A stretch of DNA of 64,000 nucleotides from JAHDFB01 sp965658745 (GTDB lineage Bacteria; Bacteroidota; Bacteroidia; Chitinophagales; Saprospiraceae), in NCBI GenBank assembly GCA_965658745.1, contig CBFHTK010000009.1:1-64000 (forward strand). Direction: 5' to 3'. Each line of letters starts with the position of its first letter. Within the stretch, counting starts at the first letter, position 1. Of the stretch, positions 52,641 through 62,628 are shown in pieces. The translations under genes were made by a program, and so were the position numbers. The notes beneath the pieces were generated by a model. The model worked only from the letters and a program-made list of their open reading frames with translations. It had not been told where the DNA came from and did not search any database.

Positions 52641-55600
52641 TTATGGTAGTTTGTAAAACTTCAATGGGCCATTGTTTTCGATAGCGACAAGAAGCGTATC
52701 ATCTTTTCGTTTTAATAGACTAATATGACGGAAATTGCCATTTAGGTCTAATCCACTTATCCAGGAAGGAATCGCTTCAAAGCTTTTTCCAGCATTATTT
52801 ATTAAAACAAGTCCTCGTCCTGCATCTTGTCTTGGTGTTTCATATTCCGTGTCATAATAGTTGCCGGCTACGATAATATCCATATACCCATCTTTATTGT
52901 AATCGTAGATTACAGAAGAGCTAAGAGGTGCAATCTGAGCTAGTGCAGGAAGCTTTTCATAGCTGAGTGACCCACCATTGTTGCGTAAGATATATGATCC
53001 AAAAGAGGTAGCCTGATACTTCTGAGCTTCATCGACTGACTTCTCGCCTAGAATATCTTCTATATTTGCATTTGCGAAGTCAGTGTAACTTTCAAATTTT
53101 TTGGCGATAAATGGCATTTGCTCTGACGAACATTCTCGACCCCTTGCAGGAACTATTTCCCCTTTATATTCCTTTGCTAATACGACATCTAAAGAGCCAT
53201 TTTTATCAAAGTCATTGGCATACAAATAGAGTGGTTTCTTTTTACTAACTCTATGTTTAAGATTTTCACCCATATTTCCGACGATAAAGTCTTCGTCTCC
53301 ATCATTATCGATGTCTACAGCTTCAATAGATGCCCACCAACCGAATTTTTCGTCTGAAATATATACATCCGTTTTATCTGCAAATTTTCCATCTTGACCC
53401 TGAATAAAGACAGTTGGTTTTCCCCATTCGGAAACTACGATAAGATCTTTTTTGTCATCTCCGTTCAGATCAGAAAATACACCATCCCGAGCTAATCTTA
53501 CGTTCTTAAGTTCTGGTATAATTGAGTTAGTGACATCGCTGTACGCATTATTTTCATACTTGAGAAGTAATGTAGGGTCGCTCATTGGATATTTTCCAGG
53601 TGTTGCAGCACCACAAACTAGAATTTCATTAATTCCGTCTCCATCTATGTCACTCGTCACAAGCTTCCCTGAAGAAAAGCTCAATTCTGGGGCAACACCC
53701 TTTACTTTCGAGTACCCTTTAGAAGAAAGTGCGTAAAAGCGATCCTTTAATAAAGCGTTTTGGCCAGCCAAATCACCACCACCACCACTGGCGATGAATA
53801 GTTCTTTAAAACCATCCTTGTTTGGATCAACAAATGCAGCATCAAGATCTTCATTTAGTTGATCTAAATTGAAGTAAGTATTATCAGTGACCGCAAATTT
53901 TCCATCTGAATTCTGCATGTAAAATGAGCTAACTTGTCCTGTCGCTCCACCACAAAATATATCATCCAATCCATCTTTGTTGACATCGCCCACTTTTAGT
54001 GCTGGTCCTAACGTAGATTGACGCTGTGGTAGTAGTACTTCAAGAGCAAAATCTTCATAAGGGTTTTCCTCATGCTTATAAGAAATTCCTAACGCCGATT
54101 GATCTATTTCTTCTACTTGTTTGAAATCCGGCCTTGCGATGTTTATTTCGCCTTTGGAACCTGATTCATAAACTATTTTCAACTCTTGATTTACATCAAT
54201 GTTTCTGAGAATTTGCAAGGTGTTATCAGGCCAAAGAATTTCAATTTTGTCAATCTTTTCGGCTTGACCTACACCAAAGAAAACTCGAGGATCCATTGAA
54301 GATAAGTAACCTCTGGTATAGTAACTTTCACCTATTTGAATCTTATCATCATAACTAATCTTCAGCTTAGCTTGATAGTTCATTGCAGAATTCGTAGGAT
54401 GTTCAAGTTTTACCGTAAGGTAATTCCCTAGACCATTTTCGCGGCTATTATTTTTCACAATATGGGCAGGCTTGTCAATGTTGTTTACTATCAACTCAAG
54501 GTCACCATCATTGTCGAGATCTGCGTAAGATGTCCCATAACTGTAGCTTCCAATGTCAGGATAATTGAAATCTTCCGGATTTTCCTCAAACTTAAGGTTG
54601 CCTCTATTGATATAAAGCAAATTTCTCAACTCTACACTCGGCATACGTTCATAAACTTCTTCGCGAAGTTCGATAGGTACTGTTCCATTGTTCTCTTTTC
54701 TTATCTCCTCCATGTAAAGTTTGAAATCATTGTCTCGAGCATATTTCTTGTAACCATTGCTTACGAAATAGTCTTTTTTGCCATCAAGGTTAATATCAAA
54801 AAGTAACGCAGCCCAGGACCAATCCGTTTTTTGAAGACCCGTATATCCCGCAATATTTGAATAAGATCCATTTCCATTGTTTAATTGCATAGAATTAAAC
54901 ATATATTGATATTGGTAATCTAATTTCCTCGTGTAGTAATTGAAGGCGTCACTGTTCATGGAGGCCATAAGCGTCTTACCACGGAAATGATCTGCAGTTG
55001 CCATGTCGACTACGGCAATTTCCTGAAAGCCATCATTGTTAATATCACCTACGTCACATCCCATGCTAAAGAACGAGATACTATTTGTGTATTTCTTTAT
55101 TTCATCTTTGAAGGTACCATCTTTTTGGTTGATATAAATCTTGTCAGGTACAGAGTAGTCATTTGCTACGTAAATGTCCGGATAATTATCATTATTGAAG
55201 TCGGAGACAGCAACCCCTAAACCAAATGAATGATCAAGTAATCCAGCTTTTTCTGTTATGTCAGTGAAAGTATTGTCGCCATTATTGCGGTAGAACTTGC
55301 CTGAGTTTTCTCTCAATGTATTTTTATCCTTTAAATCTTCAAATATCTTAGCAAAAATGACTAGAACATACTTGGACTCATTTAGCAGGTATACATCGAG
55401 ATCGCCATCTTTATCATAATCGATAAATACTGCTTGAGTACCAATGTTACCATCAGCTAAGCCCATTTTTGCAGCTGATTCCTCAAAGACGAAATTTCCC
55501 TTGTTGATATAAAAGAGGTTCTTGCGCATATCGGGATCAGTTGTGGGTCCACATTGAGAAACATAGATATCTGGAAGATTGTCATTATTGATATCTACGA

Positions 55601-55979
55601 TTGAAACTCCACTCGCCCATGTCTTTCCTTTATTGACATTAGCAGTTTCAGTGCGATCTTCAAATTTCATGTTTCCAAGATTCTTATAGATCCGATTTTT
55701 TACTTCATTTCCTGTAAAAAAGAGGTCTACAAGTCCATCATTGTCGAAGTCAGCGGCTGCGGTTCCAGATCCATTGTAGTAATGTGGAAACGACAAGACA
55801 TTTCGCTCACCTTCTGGATCGTCATCAAGTAGGTTGTTGAAATCTACGTTCGTTATTGAGGAATCTAGAAGCTCTAAGTTTGGCAGATTTATTTGTTCAC
55901 TAGTCTTTGAGCAGCTTACCAATACTATGGTCGCCATTAAGGAAAAGAATAATAATTTGAAATTGTTGCTGGTGATCAT
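52641..55979 (-). CDS. Large VCBS/FG-GAP repeat lipoprotein with ASPIC/UnbV domain
   Basis: This lipoprotein of about 1112 residues starts at the ATG at 55979; a longer frame to 56006 adds nine residues before the signal. The lipobox is VLVSC. Two large blocks of FG-GAP/VCBS repeats (about 55-500 and 640-1100) carry many calcium-type DxDxDG loops (DFDNDGLVDLFFTG, DYDKDGDLDVYL, DINNDGFQEIAVVD). Between them an ASPIC/UnbV domain (about 525-625; LTVKLEHPTNSAM, FFGVGQAEKIDKIEILWPDN) is found, as in CRTAC1-type proteins. The two blocks form beta-propellers, probably on the cell surface, and are often encoded in PULs and near SusCD genes. No enzymatic function is apparent. It stands alone here. Confidence 0.88.
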   Translation of the reverse strand: MITSNNFKLLFFSLMATIVLVSCSKTSEQINLPNLELLDSSITNVDFNNLLDDDPEGERNVLSFPHYYNGSGTAAADFDNDGLVDLFFTGNEVKNRIYKNLGNMKFEDRTETANVNKGKTWASGVSIVDINNDNLPDIYVSQCGPTTDPDMRKNLFYINKGNFVFEESAAKMGLADGNIGTQAVFIDYDKDGDLDVYLLNESKYVLVIFAKIFEDLKDKNTLRENSGKFYRNNGDNTFTDITEKAGLLDHSFGLGVAVSDFNNDNYPDIYVANDYSVPDKIYINQKDGTFKDEIKKYTNSISFFSMGCDVGDINNDGFQEIAVVDMATADHFRGKTLMASMNSDAFNYYTRKLDYQYQYMFNSMQLNNGNGSYSNIAGYTGLQKTDWSWAALLFDINLDGKKDYFVSNGYKKYARDNDFKLYMEEIRKENNGTVPIELREEVYERMPSVELRNLLYINRGNLKFEENPEDFNYPDIGSYSYGTSYADLDNDGDLELIVNNIDKPAHIVKNNSRENGLGNYLTVKLEHPTNSAMNYQAKLKISYDDKIQIGESYYTRGYLSSMDPRVFFGVGQAEKIDKIEILWPDNTLQILRNIDVNQELKIVYESGSKGEINIARPDFKQVEEIDQSALGISYKHEENPYEDFALEVLLPQRQSTLGPALKVGDVNKDGLDDIFCGGATGQVSSFYMQNSDGKFAVTDNTYFNLDQLNEDLDAAFVDPNKDGFKELFIASGGGGDLAGQNALLKDRFYALSSKGYSKVKGVAPELSFSSGKLVTSDIDGDGINEILVCGAATPGKYPMSDPTLLLKYENNAYSDVTNSIIPELKNVRLARDGVFSDLNGDDKKDLIVVSEWGKPTVFIQGQDGKFADKTDVYISDEKFGWWASIEAVDIDNDGDEDFIVGNMGENLKHRVSKKKPLYLYANDFDKNGSLDVVLAKEYKGEIVPARGRECSSEQMPFIAKKFESYTDFANANIEDILGEKSVDEAQKYQATSFGSYILRNNGGSLSYEKLPALAQIAPLSSSVIYDYNKDGYMDIIVAGNYYDTEYETPRQDAGRGLVLINNAGKSFEAIPSWISGLDLNGNFRHISLLKRKDDTLLVAIENNGPLKFYKLP

Positions 55980-56289
55980 GTTAGCTTGTTTGTAATCAGA
56001 ATGCAAATATATGATATGCCCCTCTAACTTCTTGGATTATGCTGAGCTTAGTAAATGTTTTTTCGGTGAAGCAACTAGTGAGAAGTTGCGTCAAGATTGT
56101 GCCGACGCTTACATTTTGATGATTCTCATCGTTGTTTTGCATAATTATGAATAGTTCACATTACATTTACATAGTTTTAACTTTGAGTTCACATTGACTA
56201 GGCATTGCAAGCGGTCTAGAATAATCAACACAAATGACTTTTTGTATACTTATTTTTTGAAAGAACGCTAGCATACTAAAAACATACTT

Positions 56290-58830
56290 ATGCGGTTATT
56301 ATCCTTAGTAGTATTTTTGACTTTCTCGCTTACCGCTCTTAATGCACAGGTAGTTATAAATGAGTTTTCGGCCGCCAATCTGAAGTCATATCCAGATGAT
56401 TATGCAAAGTATGAGGATTGGGTGGAGCTTTATAATATGGGCAATGAAGTAGTTGACCTTGAAGGGTGGTTTATTACAGATAAGGAATCAAAACCTTACA
56501 AATGGTCCTTTCCAGAAGGCATAACGATCAATCCAAAAGGATATATCGTAATCTGGTGCTCTGGACGTGATTCTGTTTCGAGCTCAGGTATTCATACTAA
56601 TTTCAAGTTAACTCAAACATTGGGAGAAGATATAGTTATGTTGTCCAATTCTAATGGAGTCTTGCAAGATAAGACAGATATGCCTTTAGTTCTAGCTGCT
56701 CAATCTGTTGCTAGATCTTTTGACGGCGTGGGCTCTTGGCTCCTATGTACACAACCGACACTAGGAAGTAGTAATGATGCATCTGAGAAATTCGATGGAA
56801 TAGCACCAACTCCATCAATTGTATTGGATGCGGGTTTCTACCAAGGAAGTCAAAAGACTAAAATTGATTTCGACGATAGTTTATATCAGCTTAGGTACAC
56901 CACAAATGGTATAGAACCTGATGAGAATTCAAGTTTGTACATCGCTGATACATATATTCAAATACAATCCACAACAGTTCTTAAAGTAAAGGCATTCCCA
57001 AAAGACAATCCGAATCTTTTACCTAGTAAAATTGACTTCAAAACCTTCTTTATTGATGAATCTTTTACAGTACCAGTATTTTCTGTTGGTGCTGAAGATC
57101 TTCAGAATCTAGCTAATGGACAAGGCGAAATACGTCCTATTGGCTCACTAGAGTATTTCAATACGCAAGGCGAACGCACCGCTGTTTCATACGGGGAACT
57201 AAATAGACATGGGCAAGATTCATGGATACTTCCTCATAGAAGTCTAGATTGGATATCTAGAGACGAAATGGGTTATAATAAGGCTGTTTTTGAAGAGCTT
57301 TTCACATATTCTGATCGCGATGAATATCAGAGATTTATGTTCAGAGCTTCAGGAGACGATAATTATCCAGCCAATGGAGATTTTAATCACGAGGGTAGTT
57401 GCCATATAAGGGATGAATTTGTGCATACTTTGGCTCAAGAGGGTGGAATGAAGTTAGATGTGAGAGCGGTTGAACGTGTTGTTGTTTTTCTCAATGGTGA
57501 CTATTGGGGACTTTACAGTTTGCGAGAAAGACCAGCAGACCATGATTATACGAAAGAGTACTATGATCAAGATAAGTATAATTTGCACTATTTGGCTACT
57601 TGGGGCAATACATGGGCAGAATATGGAGGTGCTGAAGCATTTGCAGATTGGGCAGATTTTCGAGAATTTGTATTGAATAATGATATGTCTATTGAAGAGA
57701 ATTATGAGATTGTCAAATCTCGCTTTCAGGTCAAAAGTTTGTGTGATTATATGATCATCAACCTTAATACCGTGGCTTCTGATTGGTTAAACTACAATAC
57801 AGGTTGGTGGAGAGGAATTGATCCAAAGGGCGACCACAAGAAATGGGGCTATATACTGTGGGATAACGACGCAACGTTTGATTATTATATTAACTATTCA
57901 GGTGTTCCAAATACCGATTCTGATGCCCAACCTTGCGATATAGATGAGATTAGTGAATATATGGACGACTTCTTTAACAATCAAGACGTTGGAAAGCATG
58001 AGAAGATTTTTCTAAAATTACAAGAAGAAAATGACGAGTTCAGACAATTGTATTATTCTCGCCAAGCTGACATGTTGAATAATGTATTTTCATGTGATAA
58101 TATGCTTGCTACATTTGATAGTATGATCGCTACGATCGAACCTGAAATGCCTAGGCAAATCGCAAGATGGGGTGGATCGATGGAAGGTTGGCAAGAAAAT
58201 GTAGATAAAATGCGTGGATTTATTTCGGAGCGATGCACACTTATTGACGACGGTATGGTCGATTGTTTTAATCTTACTGGTCCCTATGAAATGATATTGA
58301 GAACTGAGCCAGAGAATGTTGGTAGAATCGACTTCAACACCTTAAAACTAACCGAGTTTGATTACACAGGAAGTTACTTCGGCGAAATGCCAAATTTGAT
58401 TGAAGCAAAGTCAACAGACCCTAACTTTGTTTTTGATCATTGGGAGAGTGTTAATGATCAACTGGTTACACCGGATTCTACAATGAACGAAGCTGAGTAC
58501 TGGATGACGGGTCCCGACACCTTGATTGCGGTATTTAAATCTTTAAGCATGATTTATGAAGGTGAATCTGGTTTTACAGCTGAGCTTTATCCTACGATCA
58601 TTGATAATGCTTTTTTCATTGAACTACAAAGTGACCAAAGTTTAGATTTAGATGTCTCACTGTTAAGTATTCAGGGCACACTTTTACAGCGTTTCGAACC
58701 AATTCTAGTTCAGTCGGGCGGCAATACACGACAGCAGTTTCTATTGAATTCCCAAGTAGTACCGGGTATGTACATAATCCAAATTACAAATCAACAATCT
58801 GTGACCAATTTTAAAGTTGTGGTCCGATAA
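56290..58830 (+). CDS. T9SS-sorted CotH-family protein with lamin-tail domain
   Basis: This 846-residue protein has a signal peptide ending LNAQ. Residues of about 20-125 form a lamin-tail domain (VVINEFSAANLKSY, VELYNMGNEVVDLEGWFITD). About 160-250 is a chitobiase/FN3-like segment (YQLRYTTNGIEPDENSSLY). About 265-640 is a CotH domain with FNHEGSCHIRDEFVH, VFLNGDYWGLYSLRERP and ILWDNDATFDY, the kinase-like core of the spore-coat CotH family. The last 85 or so residues are a T9SS sorting domain. It may phosphorylate extracellular proteins or glycans, but Bacteroidota members are uncharacterised. The next two genes follow after 13 bp and a 4-bp overlap, so an operon is likely. Confidence 0.87.
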   Translation: MRLLSLVVFLTFSLTALNAQVVINEFSAANLKSYPDDYAKYEDWVELYNMGNEVVDLEGWFITDKESKPYKWSFPEGITINPKGYIVIWCSGRDSVSSSGIHTNFKLTQTLGEDIVMLSNSNGVLQDKTDMPLVLAAQSVARSFDGVGSWLLCTQPTLGSSNDASEKFDGIAPTPSIVLDAGFYQGSQKTKIDFDDSLYQLRYTTNGIEPDENSSLYIADTYIQIQSTTVLKVKAFPKDNPNLLPSKIDFKTFFIDESFTVPVFSVGAEDLQNLANGQGEIRPIGSLEYFNTQGERTAVSYGELNRHGQDSWILPHRSLDWISRDEMGYNKAVFEELFTYSDRDEYQRFMFRASGDDNYPANGDFNHEGSCHIRDEFVHTLAQEGGMKLDVRAVERVVVFLNGDYWGLYSLRERPADHDYTKEYYDQDKYNLHYLATWGNTWAEYGGAEAFADWADFREFVLNNDMSIEENYEIVKSRFQVKSLCDYMIINLNTVASDWLNYNTGWWRGIDPKGDHKKWGYILWDNDATFDYYINYSGVPNTDSDAQPCDIDEISEYMDDFFNNQDVGKHEKIFLKLQEENDEFRQLYYSRQADMLNNVFSCDNMLATFDSMIATIEPEMPRQIARWGGSMEGWQENVDKMRGFISERCTLIDDGMVDCFNLTGPYEMILRTEPENVGRIDFNTLKLTEFDYTGSYFGEMPNLIEAKSTDPNFVFDHWESVNDQLVTPDSTMNEAEYWMTGPDTLIAVFKSLSMIYEGESGFTAELYPTIIDNAFFIELQSDQSLDLDVSLLSIQGTLLQRFEPILVQSGGNTRQQFLLNSQVVPGMYIIQITNQQSVTNFKVVVR

Positions 58831-58843
58831 TTAAAACGAATTT

Positions 58844-59227
58844 ATGAAGTATCTAATTTCCATTTCTTTCTGTTTAGTAATACTATTTGCTTGTGAAAAG
58901 TCAGAAGGTGTTGGAGGTAAAGCAGCAATTCAGGGTAAGATATTAGTCAAAGATTTCAATCAAGAAGGTGAAGTTCAGGATATATACTACCCAGGTGAAT
59001 ACTCAGTTTATATAATCTATGGAGACAATATCGTTTTTGACGACGATGTGGAAACCCATTTTGATGGAACCTTTGTTTTCAAATATTTATATCCTGGAAA
59101 GTACACTATTTTTGCATACAGTAAATGCACGACTTGTCCAGGTGAGCAAGATGTAGTTTCAAGGGAAGTCATTATCGAGGAAAAAGACGAGCTAGTCGAA
59201 TTGGAAGATATAGTAGTTAACGATTGA
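58844..59227 (+). CDS. Small lipoprotein with carboxypeptidase-regulatory-like domain
   Basis: This 127-residue lipoprotein has the lipobox LFAC before EKSEGVGGKAAIQGKILV. The mature part is a single Ig/CNA-B-like beta sandwich (GGKAAIQGKILVKDFNQEGE, then THFDGTFVFKYLYPGKYTIF) with a CTTC pair near residue 90 that could form a disulfide. It is probably an envelope binding or structural protein. It is 13 bp after the CotH gene and overlaps the DUF2490 gene, which suggests that it supports the same envelope function. Confidence 0.78.
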   Translation: MKYLISISFCLVILFACEKSEGVGGKAAIQGKILVKDFNQEGEVQDIYYPGEYSVYIIYGDNIVFDDDVETHFDGTFVFKYLYPGKYTIFAYSKCTTCPGEQDVVSREVIIEEKDELVELEDIVVND

Positions 59228-60027
59228 TGCAAAGAAATACTAATATGATGAAAGGTGGTAAGTATAAGCAGCCTTGGGTAACCTACAAATTGCATTTCGT
59301 TATTCACAGATTGAGATTTTTAAAGAGAAAGGTAGAGCATTTTCAATCGTTGACCATCAAGTCTCGTTTGTTAGGACTCATTGCGTTGCTGCTACTTTTT
59401 TCATTTGCTTTAAGTGCACAAAATCCGCATTATAATGTTGAAAATGATTTTGGACTTTGGTCTAAGGTCGAAGTGGATCAGAAGCATAATAAAGACTGGA
59501 AGTCATCTTATTCTTTTGCTTACCGTAGAAGGAATAACTTAAATTCATTTAGAAATCTCTTTTTTGAGTATGCAGTGAATCGCGATTTGAAGAATAAGTT
59601 TGATACAGGTTCGCAATTTCGATTCACGCTGGATGACAATCAAGAGTATACGTTTAGATTTGCTCCCTACTTAGTAAAAGCCTATAGACTGAAACCTATA
59701 ACATTTAAGTACAGACTTAAAAATGATGTAGATATTCCATTTGAACAGTCCAATGGATTTGATTTCAGATCACGAGTGAGAAATCGTATTGAAGCTGAAT
59801 ATGAACGGAAAAAAATCCCTGTGTCTCTAGATTTTTCAGTTGAGTGGTTCCACCGTTATGACTTAAGTTCAATATGGTTTTCAAATATTCGTATATCGAC
59901 TGATGTGAAGTATGAGCTTACCAAAGACACAAAAATAGGAATTGGTTACTTTGTGCAGCAGGAGCAAAATGAGGCTGAACCAGTAAGAGATCATGTTGTT
60001 ACTGTAGATGTTTCATACAAACTCTAG
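59227..60027 (+). CDS. DUF2490 family outer-membrane-like protein
   Basis: This protein of about 266 residues has the pattern of DUF2490 outer-membrane barrels: ENDFGLWSKVEVDQKHNKDW near 75, then pairs of strands with Arg/Tyr-rich turns (FRFAPYLVKAYRLKPITFKY, SRVRNRIEAEYERKK), ending VTVDVSYKL. The signal peptide (LLGLIALLLLFSFALSAQ) begins only about 45 residues into the frame, so the true start may be an internal codon. The ATG at 59227 overlaps the stop codon of the upstream lipoprotein gene. DUF2490 genes often accompany CotH genes in this phylum. The role is unknown. Confidence 0.8.
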   Translation: MQRNTNMMKGGKYKQPWVTYKLHFVIHRLRFLKRKVEHFQSLTIKSRLLGLIALLLLFSFALSAQNPHYNVENDFGLWSKVEVDQKHNKDWKSSYSFAYRRRNNLNSFRNLFFEYAVNRDLKNKFDTGSQFRFTLDDNQEYTFRFAPYLVKAYRLKPITFKYRLKNDVDIPFEQSNGFDFRSRVRNRIEAEYERKKIPVSLDFSVEWFHRYDLSSIWFSNIRISTDVKYELTKDTKIGIGYFVQQEQNEAEPVRDHVVTVDVSYKL

Positions 60028-60038
60028 ATAAAAGCCAT

Positions 60039-61487
60039 ATGCTTAGTGATTCAAATGACTTTCATGCTATTATTCAAGTTGTCAATGATGCTCTACAAGG
60101 CTACTTGTCTGACTCAAAAAGTGCTAAGATCAAGATCGGTAATCAATTACCAGCATCTAGTTTAGCCGAAAAGTTGCAAATCAAAAAGTGGATCTCAGAA
60201 GGAGGATTAGATAGTCAAAATGTACGAGAGTTTCTAGATCCATATCTTAAGCATAGTCAGAGGATGCATCACCCTCACTACATCGGTCATCAAGTCTCAG
60301 TACCTCATCTTGCGAGCGGTGTTTCAGACTTTATCCACGGAGCCATTAATAACCCGATGGCGATATACGAGATGGGTCCATCTGCTGCCGTAATTGAAAA
60401 GACTATGGTTAATTGGTTGCTTTCGAAGGTAGGTTGGTTGCCCAACGGAGATATCGCAGAATTTGGAGATATCGAAGGTAATGGAACTGGTGTTTTTACG
60501 CATGGAGGGTCGATGGCTAATTTGACAGCCTTGCTAGCAGCAAGAGCAAAGGTTACTCCTGAAGCATGGAATGAAGGTAATGACCCAGATGTCGTGGTCA
60601 TTGGTTCAGACGTTGCACATTATTCTATTGCACGGGCTATTTCCATCATGGGAATGGGCAAGAACAATCTTTGGAAAGTTGCAGTAGATAAGGATGAACG
60701 AATGATACCTGATGAATTAGAACGAGAGATTGCTGCCGCGAGATCTGCCGGAAAAAAAATCATGTGTGTGGTAGCAAATGCTTGTGCAACCTCTACTGGA
60801 CTATATGATCCTATCGAGGAAGTAGCTTTGATTTGTCAAAGGCATGATGTGTGGTTTCATGTAGATGGAGCTCACGGTGCATCTGCCTTATTGTGCCCAT
60901 CTGAAAAGCACTTCATGAAAGGTGCTGAGCTGGCAAATTCAATGATTTGGGATACGCACAAAATGCTTCGTACGACGACGCTAGCAGCGGCAGTGTTATT
61001 TAAAGATCCGAACGATATGCTTGGAGCTTTCCAGCAGAAAGGCAGTTATTTGTTTCATGACAAAGAAAACTTAGGCTTTGATTTAATGCCTTATACAATA
61101 GAGTGCACAAAAGCACCTCTTGCTACCAAATTGTTTTGGGTACTAGCTGCTGAAGGAGAACAAGGGCTTTCTGGTTTTGTGCAGAGTCGATACGAAGTTA
61201 CTAGAGAGATGCATGATTGGTTCGTTGATCAAGCAGATTTTGAATGTCCATATTATCCCGAAGCGAATATTCTCTGTTTTCGATATGCTAAACTGGATGA
61301 ATCGAATGAATTTCAGCTTAGTATCAGAAATAACTTAGTTGCAAAGGGTGATTTCTATATAACGTCAACAGAGATCGCAAATGTTCGATATCTTCGGATG
61401 ACCGTTATAAATCCAGATACTAATGTAAATCATATCAAGGCACTTGCTCAAGAGATAAGGTCAATTGCAACCGAATTGCTACACTAG
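60039..61487 (+). CDS. PLP-dependent amino-acid decarboxylase (group II)
   Basis: This is a 482-residue cytosolic enzyme of the glutamate/diaminobutyrate/aromatic-amino-acid decarboxylase family. Visible sites are the substrate loop RMHHPHYIGHQVS near 70, THGGSMANLTALLAAR near 155, the PLP-contacting Asp and His in WFHVDGAHGAS near 275, and the Schiff-base lysine in WDTHKMLRTT near 308. The length matches the family. It could act on 2,4-diaminobutyrate, glutamate or an aromatic amino acid; the sequence alone does not decide. It begins 11 bp after the DUF2490 gene but is functionally unrelated, and converges with the kinase gene. Confidence 0.88.
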   Translation: MLSDSNDFHAIIQVVNDALQGYLSDSKSAKIKIGNQLPASSLAEKLQIKKWISEGGLDSQNVREFLDPYLKHSQRMHHPHYIGHQVSVPHLASGVSDFIHGAINNPMAIYEMGPSAAVIEKTMVNWLLSKVGWLPNGDIAEFGDIEGNGTGVFTHGGSMANLTALLAARAKVTPEAWNEGNDPDVVVIGSDVAHYSIARAISIMGMGKNNLWKVAVDKDERMIPDELEREIAAARSAGKKIMCVVANACATSTGLYDPIEEVALICQRHDVWFHVDGAHGASALLCPSEKHFMKGAELANSMIWDTHKMLRTTTLAAAVLFKDPNDMLGAFQQKGSYLFHDKENLGFDLMPYTIECTKAPLATKLFWVLAAEGEQGLSGFVQSRYEVTREMHDWFVDQADFECPYYPEANILCFRYAKLDESNEFQLSIRNNLVAKGDFYITSTEIANVRYLRMTVINPDTNVNHIKALAQEIRSIATELLH

Positions 61488-61509
61488 TTAGCTTTGTATC
61501 TCAACTAGT
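61483..61509. terminator. Small hairpin shared by two convergent stops
   Basis: ACTAGTT (61483-61489) and AACTAGT (61503-61509) pair perfectly and overlap or adjoin the stop codons of both convergent genes. The short AT-rich stem lacks a T-run. It is possibly a weak bidirectional terminator. Confidence 0.3.
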
Positions 61510-62628
61510 CAGGGCCTTTTCGATAATACCTTCCAGCCTAGTACGTTCGCGAGAGATCTGCTGTGCCAACTCTAGTTGGTTTCTTGCTCGATCAAGATTC
61601 TGATTGTTATATGAAATTGAAAAGTACAGATTTTCATTCAGATAATCTGTCAAAAATCTTACACCCATCATATATGGTAGAAGTATGCAAGCATTCGCTA
61701 GGTGTTTGAGCTCCAAGTCAGTCATGAAATGCTTCGTAGCACCGAAAAATCCCTCAGAAAAGGCAGAGACTAAGTGCCATTTTAGTTCTTCGTTATTATC
61801 TCTAATATCGTCTTCACCACAACCACTGATGATGCTTCTGATTGCATCTCCGAAATCAAATAGCAGAGACGAAGGCATCACAGTGTCTAAATCAACGACA
61901 CAATAGCTCTGCTGAGACATGTTGTACATAATATTACTGCCTTTCGTATCATTGTGACATATCCTGATGGGCAGCAGTCTTTGGTCTATTAACTGTTGAA
62001 TTATTTTGCATTCATCTTGCAGTGATAATACAATTTCAAAAAGTTGCTGCACTAATTTCAAGCGTTCAATTCTTGCTATTTTTCGGCTTTCTTCTAGCTG
62101 GGAAAGCCTAAAGTTTATATTATGAAAATCAGGTAACGTTGTATTGTACTCGTCTGTCTTTTCATTTTCAAGTGCTGCAATAAATTTTCCAAAAGTGCTG
62201 CCTACTTGCTTAATAATGTTAGTGCTAGCTTGTTGCGATATAGATCTATAACCTTCTAAGAAGTTAAAGATACGGTAACTTTCGCCTCGTGAAGAATTGA
62301 AATATAGAGATCCATTTCTATCTGGTACGATAGTCAAACTACTAAACTTTGGGTCACTGATTGATTTAATCTTTGAGCATACCTTTTGAATGTTTGACAT
62401 AACAGCATCAGGATGCTCAAAAATCGCTGTGTTGATTTTTTGAAGAAAGAAAGATTCACTCCGTTTACTTTTGGGAGTATCAAATGTGATTCTTAGTCGA
62501 TAACTATGATGGATGTGACCTGCTTCTATCTTTTCGATAGAGCAAAGCTTAAGATCCCAACCGTAGGCTCCAGTAATTTCTCCCAAGTCACTTTTCGAAA
62601 TCAAACTAGAAGTCTTTTGACATGGCAA
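61501..62628 (-). CDS. NahK-like N-acetylhexosamine kinase (APH fold)
   Basis: This 375-residue cytosolic kinase has the aminoglycoside-phosphotransferase fold. The Brenner-type catalytic loop is RICHNDTKGSNIMY near 224-237 (Asp base, Asn metal ligand) and the metal-binding motif is VVDLDTVMP near 247-255, followed by FDFGDAIRS. This HNDTKxxN/DLDTVMP combination is characteristic of N-acetylhexosamine 1-kinases and relatives. It overlaps the end of the GH109-type gene by 23 bp, so the two are co-translated. Together they would release and phosphorylate GalNAc or GlcNAc. The sugar specificity is inferred. Confidence 0.8.
   Translation of the reverse strand: MPCQKTSSLISKSDLGEITGAYGWDLKLCSIEKIEAGHIHHSYRLRITFDTPKSKRSESFFLQKINTAIFEHPDAVMSNIQKVCSKIKSISDPKFSSLTIVPDRNGSLYFNSSRGESYRIFNFLEGYRSISQQASTNIIKQVGSTFGKFIAALENEKTDEYNTTLPDFHNINFRLSQLEESRKIARIERLKLVQQLFEIVLSLQDECKIIQQLIDQRLLPIRICHNDTKGSNIMYNMSQQSYCVVDLDTVMPSSLLFDFGDAIRSIISGCGEDDIRDNNEELKWHLVSAFSEGFFGATKHFMTDLELKHLANACILLPYMMGVRFLTDYLNENLYFSISYNNQNLDRARNQLELAQQISRERTRLEGIIEKALTS

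Noticed and set aside
54462..54806. 114-codon plus-strand ORF inside the VCBS gene
   Set aside because: It is antisense to a well-supported gene with regular DxDxDG repeats; a shadow frame.
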